Shown here piece by piece: positions 4,407 to 6,639 of a stretch of DNA of 6,639 bases; within the stretch, counting starts at the first letter, position 1, and each line of letters begins with the position of its first letter. Position numbers and translations under genes: made by a program. Location: contig JAOABT010000108.1 of NCBI GenBank assembly GCA_026418215.1, forward strand, positions 1 to 6,639. The letters run 5' to 3'. The DNA comes from Clostridia bacterium (GTDB taxonomy: Bacteria > Bacillota > Clostridia > DSM-8532). The notes beneath the pieces were generated by a model. The model made no database searches, was not told where the DNA came from, and saw nothing but the letters and a program-made list of their open reading frames with translations.

Positions 4407-6639
4407 ATGGCAAAAATAGAAACCATGGACGGCAACTCGGCAGCGGCCTATGCTTCGTATGCCTTTACCGAGGTCGCCACCATCTTCCCTATCACGCCTT
4501 CCTCGCCCATGGCCGAGGGTGTCGATGAATGGTCGGCCCACGGAAAGAAGAACATTTTCGGCCAGGAGGTCAAGGTCGTTGAAATGCAGTCCGAGGCCGG
4601 AGCTGCAGGCTCCATGCACGGCTCCCTGCAGGCGGGCGCTCTTACCACCACGTATACAGCTTCTCAGGGACTGCTGCTCATGATCCCCAACCTCTACAAG
4701 ATGGTCGGCGAGCTGCTTCCCGGTGTTCTCCACGTTTCGGCCAGAGCCCTCGCCACCCACGCCCTGTCCATCTTCGGCGACCATCAGGACGTTATGGCCT
4801 GCCGCCAGACCGGAGCGCCCATGCTGGCCTCCTCTAACGTCCAGGAAGCCATGGATTTGGGCTGTGTGGCCCATTTATGTGCCATTCAGGCAAGACTTCC
4901 GTTCATTCATTTCTTTGACGGCTTCCGAACCTCTCATGAGGTTCAAAAAATCGGCGTCATTGAATATGACGAGCTGGCCAAGCTTGTGGACTATCAAGCG
5001 CTTAAGGCCTTCCGTGACAACGCCCTGAACCCGGAGCACCCGGTTATCCGCGGTACGGCACAAAATCCCGATATCTACTTCCAGGGCCGTGAGGTGCAGA
5101 ATCCTTTCTTCGACAGGGTTCCAGACATCGTAAACGGCTACATGCAGGCCATTGGCAAAATCACCGGCCGTCATTACAGGCCGTTTGACTACTACGGTGC
5201 TCCAGATGCCGAATATGTGCTTATTGCCATGGGCTCCGGCAGCGATACCATCGATGAAACCATCGATTACCTCTTGGCTAAGGGTGAAAAAGTCGGTGCC
5301 ATCCGTGTTCACCTGTACCGCCCCTTCTCAGCCAAGTATTTCTTCGAGGTGATGCCCAAATCTGTCAAGCGCATCGCAGTGCTGGACAGGACAAAGGAGC
5401 CCGGAGCGACCGGCGAGCCCCTTTTCCTCGACGTTTCAAGGCTTTACGTCAACATGGTCGAAAAGCCCCTCATCATAGGCGGACGCTACGGCCTCGGTTC
5501 CAAGGACACACGCCCGTCCCAGATACTTGCCGTATTCAACAACCTCAAGCAGGATAACCCCAAGGATGGCTTCACGATTGGCATTGTGGATGATGTCACC
5601 CATACGTCGCTTCCTGAAACCGACATCATTGATACAACACCTGCCGGAACCATCAGCTGCAAGTTCTGGGGCCTTGGCTCGGATGGTACGGTAGGCGCAA
5701 ATAAATCGGCCATCAAGATTATTGGCGACAATACGGACCGCTATGTTCAGGGCTACTTCTCCTATGACAGTAAAAAGTCTGGCGGCACCACCGTTTCCCA
5801 CTTGAGATTTGGACCCAAGCCCTTAAAATCGCCTTATTTGGTTTACAACGCCGACTATATTGCGTGCCACAATAAATCCTTCCTTTATAACTATGATATT
5901 TTAAAGGGACTCAAAGAAAACGGCACCTTCGTGCTCAATTGTCCCTGGAAGGAAGAAGAGCTGGCCGAGCATGTTCCGGCCGCCCTCAAGCGCTATATCG
6001 CCCAAAAGAAGATCAAATTCTATATCATCGACGCCGTCAGCATTGCCTCTGAGATAGGCCTTGGAAACCGCATCAACATGGTCATGCAGGCAGCCTTCTT
6101 CAAGCTGGCCAATATCATTCCGGTGGACGAAGCCATCATGTATCTCAAAAAATCCATCGAAAAGATGTACGGCAAGAAGGGCGACAAGGTTGTCAATATG
6201 AACAAGGCCGCTGTGGACCGGGGCATTGAGGCTCTTGTTCAGGTCAAGGTTCCCGGCGAATGGGCCAACTGTCCCGATGAAAATATGCCTATCAAGGATG
6301 AGCCCCAATTTATCAAGAAAATTCAGCGGCCCATGGCCCGTCACGAAGGCGATGAGCTGCCCTGCAGCGCTTTCGTGGGCATGGAGGACGGCTCCTATCC
6401 TCTTGGCACTACCGCCTACGAAAAACGAGGCATAGCGGTTTTACTGCCAGAATGGCAAATCGATAAGTGCATTCAGTGCGGTCAGTGCTCCTATATCTGC
6501 CCCCACGCCACCATTCGTCCCGTGCTTTTGGACGATGAAGAAGCCTCCCGCGCCCCTGATACCTTCAAAACCAAGAAACCCTCAGGCAAAGAGCTGGAGG
6601 GGCTCCACTGGCGCATCCAGGTTGATCCTCTGGACTGCA
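4407..6639 (+). CDS. nifJ: Pyruvate:ferredoxin (flavodoxin) oxidoreductase, single-chain form (3' end outside window)
   Basis: The open frame runs 744 codons to the window edge; family members have about 1,170-1,230 residues. The enzyme is cytoplasmic and oxidatively decarboxylates pyruvate with CoA to acetyl-CoA and CO2, reducing ferredoxin. Domain I (about 1-250) has FPITPSSPMAE with T30, E63 in VEMQSEAGAAGSMHGS and R113 in SARALATH; these match the pyruvate/TPP-site Thr31, Glu64 and Arg114 of the Desulfovibrio africanus enzyme with an offset of one. Domain II carries LDRTKEPGATGEP (326-338). The gamma-type domain has GLGSDGTVGANK (422-433). The EKR motif is at 672-674. The first ferredoxin motif CxxCxxCxxxCP has C688, C691, C694 and C698. 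The window ends just after C744, the expected first Cys of the second motif. The TPP-binding and CoA-side domains are beyond the edge. Codons ending in C dominate, as often in highly expressed genes. No frameshift is seen. Confidence 0.97.
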   Translation, partial: MAKIETMDGNSAAAYASYAFTEVATIFPITPSSPMAEGVDEWSAHGKKNIFGQEVKVVEMQSEAGAAGSMHGSLQAGALTTTYTASQGLLLMIPNLYKMVGELLPGVLHVSARALATHALSIFGDHQDVMACRQTGAPMLASSNVQEAMDLGCVAHLCAIQARLPFIHFFDGFRTSHEVQKIGVIEYDELAKLVDYQALKAFRDNALNPEHPVIRGTAQNPDIYFQGREVQNPFFDRVPDIVNGYMQAIGKITGRHYRPFDYYGAPDAEYVLIAMGSGSDTIDETIDYLLAKGEKVGAIRVHLYRPFSAKYFFEVMPKSVKRIAVLDRTKEPGATGEPLFLDVSRLYVNMVEKPLIIGGRYGLGSKDTRPSQILAVFNNLKQDNPKDGFTIGIVDDVTHTSLPETDIIDTTPAGTISCKFWGLGSDGTVGANKSAIKIIGDNTDRYVQGYFSYDSKKSGGTTVSHLRFGPKPLKSPYLVYNADYIACHNKSFLYNYDILKGLKENGTFVLNCPWKEEELAEHVPAALKRYIAQKKIKFYIIDAVSIASEIGLGNRINMVMQAAFFKLANIIPVDEAIMYLKKSIEKMYGKKGDKVVNMNKAAVDRGIEALVQVKVPGEWANCPDENMPIKDEPQFIKKIQRPMARHEGDELPCSAFVGMEDGSYPLGTTAYEKRGIAVLLPEWQIDKCIQCGQCSYICPHATIRPVLLDDEEASRAPDTFKTKKPSGKELEGLHWRIQVDPLDC

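Noticed and set aside
4401..4874. Minus-strand open frames of 60-160 codons opposite PFOR (4401-4874, 4875-5312, 5436-5801, 5901-6344).
   Set aside because: They are antisense shadows of a clearly coding PFOR frame with C-ending codons. Their translations are low in recognisable motifs and they lack ribosome binding sites.

Overview
The window looks like ordinary chromosome from an anaerobic member of the Clostridia (Bacillota). The evidence is a single-chain pyruvate:ferredoxin oxidoreductase, a CheY-type receiver of the clostridial style, a Gram-positive-style type IV ABC half-exporter and strong GGAGG-like ribosome binding sites. Base composition looks roughly balanced by eye and was not computed. 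I recognise no phage, transposon, CRISPR array, tRNA or rRNA.

Layout, left to right. Positions 1-19 are not genomic: they match the Tn5/Nextera mosaic-end adapter, so the left edge is an assembly artefact. Positions 20-2025 (minus strand) hold the first 668 codons of a membrane-anchored alpha-2-macroglobulin-like protein whose 3' end is lost at the adapter. A 125-bp gap carries its own promoter, overlapped by an inverted repeat. Positions 2151-3881 (minus) hold a complete 576-residue ABC half-transporter. Its start codon lies inside a small overlapping ORF that has a much stronger ribosome binding site. A roughly 200-bp divergent intergenic region (3882-4080) contains a minus-strand promoter and several short repeats. 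Positions 4081-4284 (plus) are a receiver gene cut off just after the phospho-acceptor Asp, at a 10-bp palindrome. Positions 4407-6639 (plus) are the first 744 codons of PFOR, ending at the first Cys of its second ferredoxin motif.

The genes do not form one pathway. PFOR is central energy metabolism, making acetyl-CoA and reduced ferredoxin from pyruvate. The ABC exporter and the A2M-like protein are both cell-envelope proteins, lie in the same direction and have similar-looking promoters (TTGTAA, 17-bp spacer, TATA-type -10), so they may be jointly regulated. This is inference. The truncated receiver is probably a pseudogene or an assembly chimera. I see no convincing undescribed system. The points most worth checking are the adapter, the receiver breakpoint and the leader-ORF arrangement ahead of the ABC gene.
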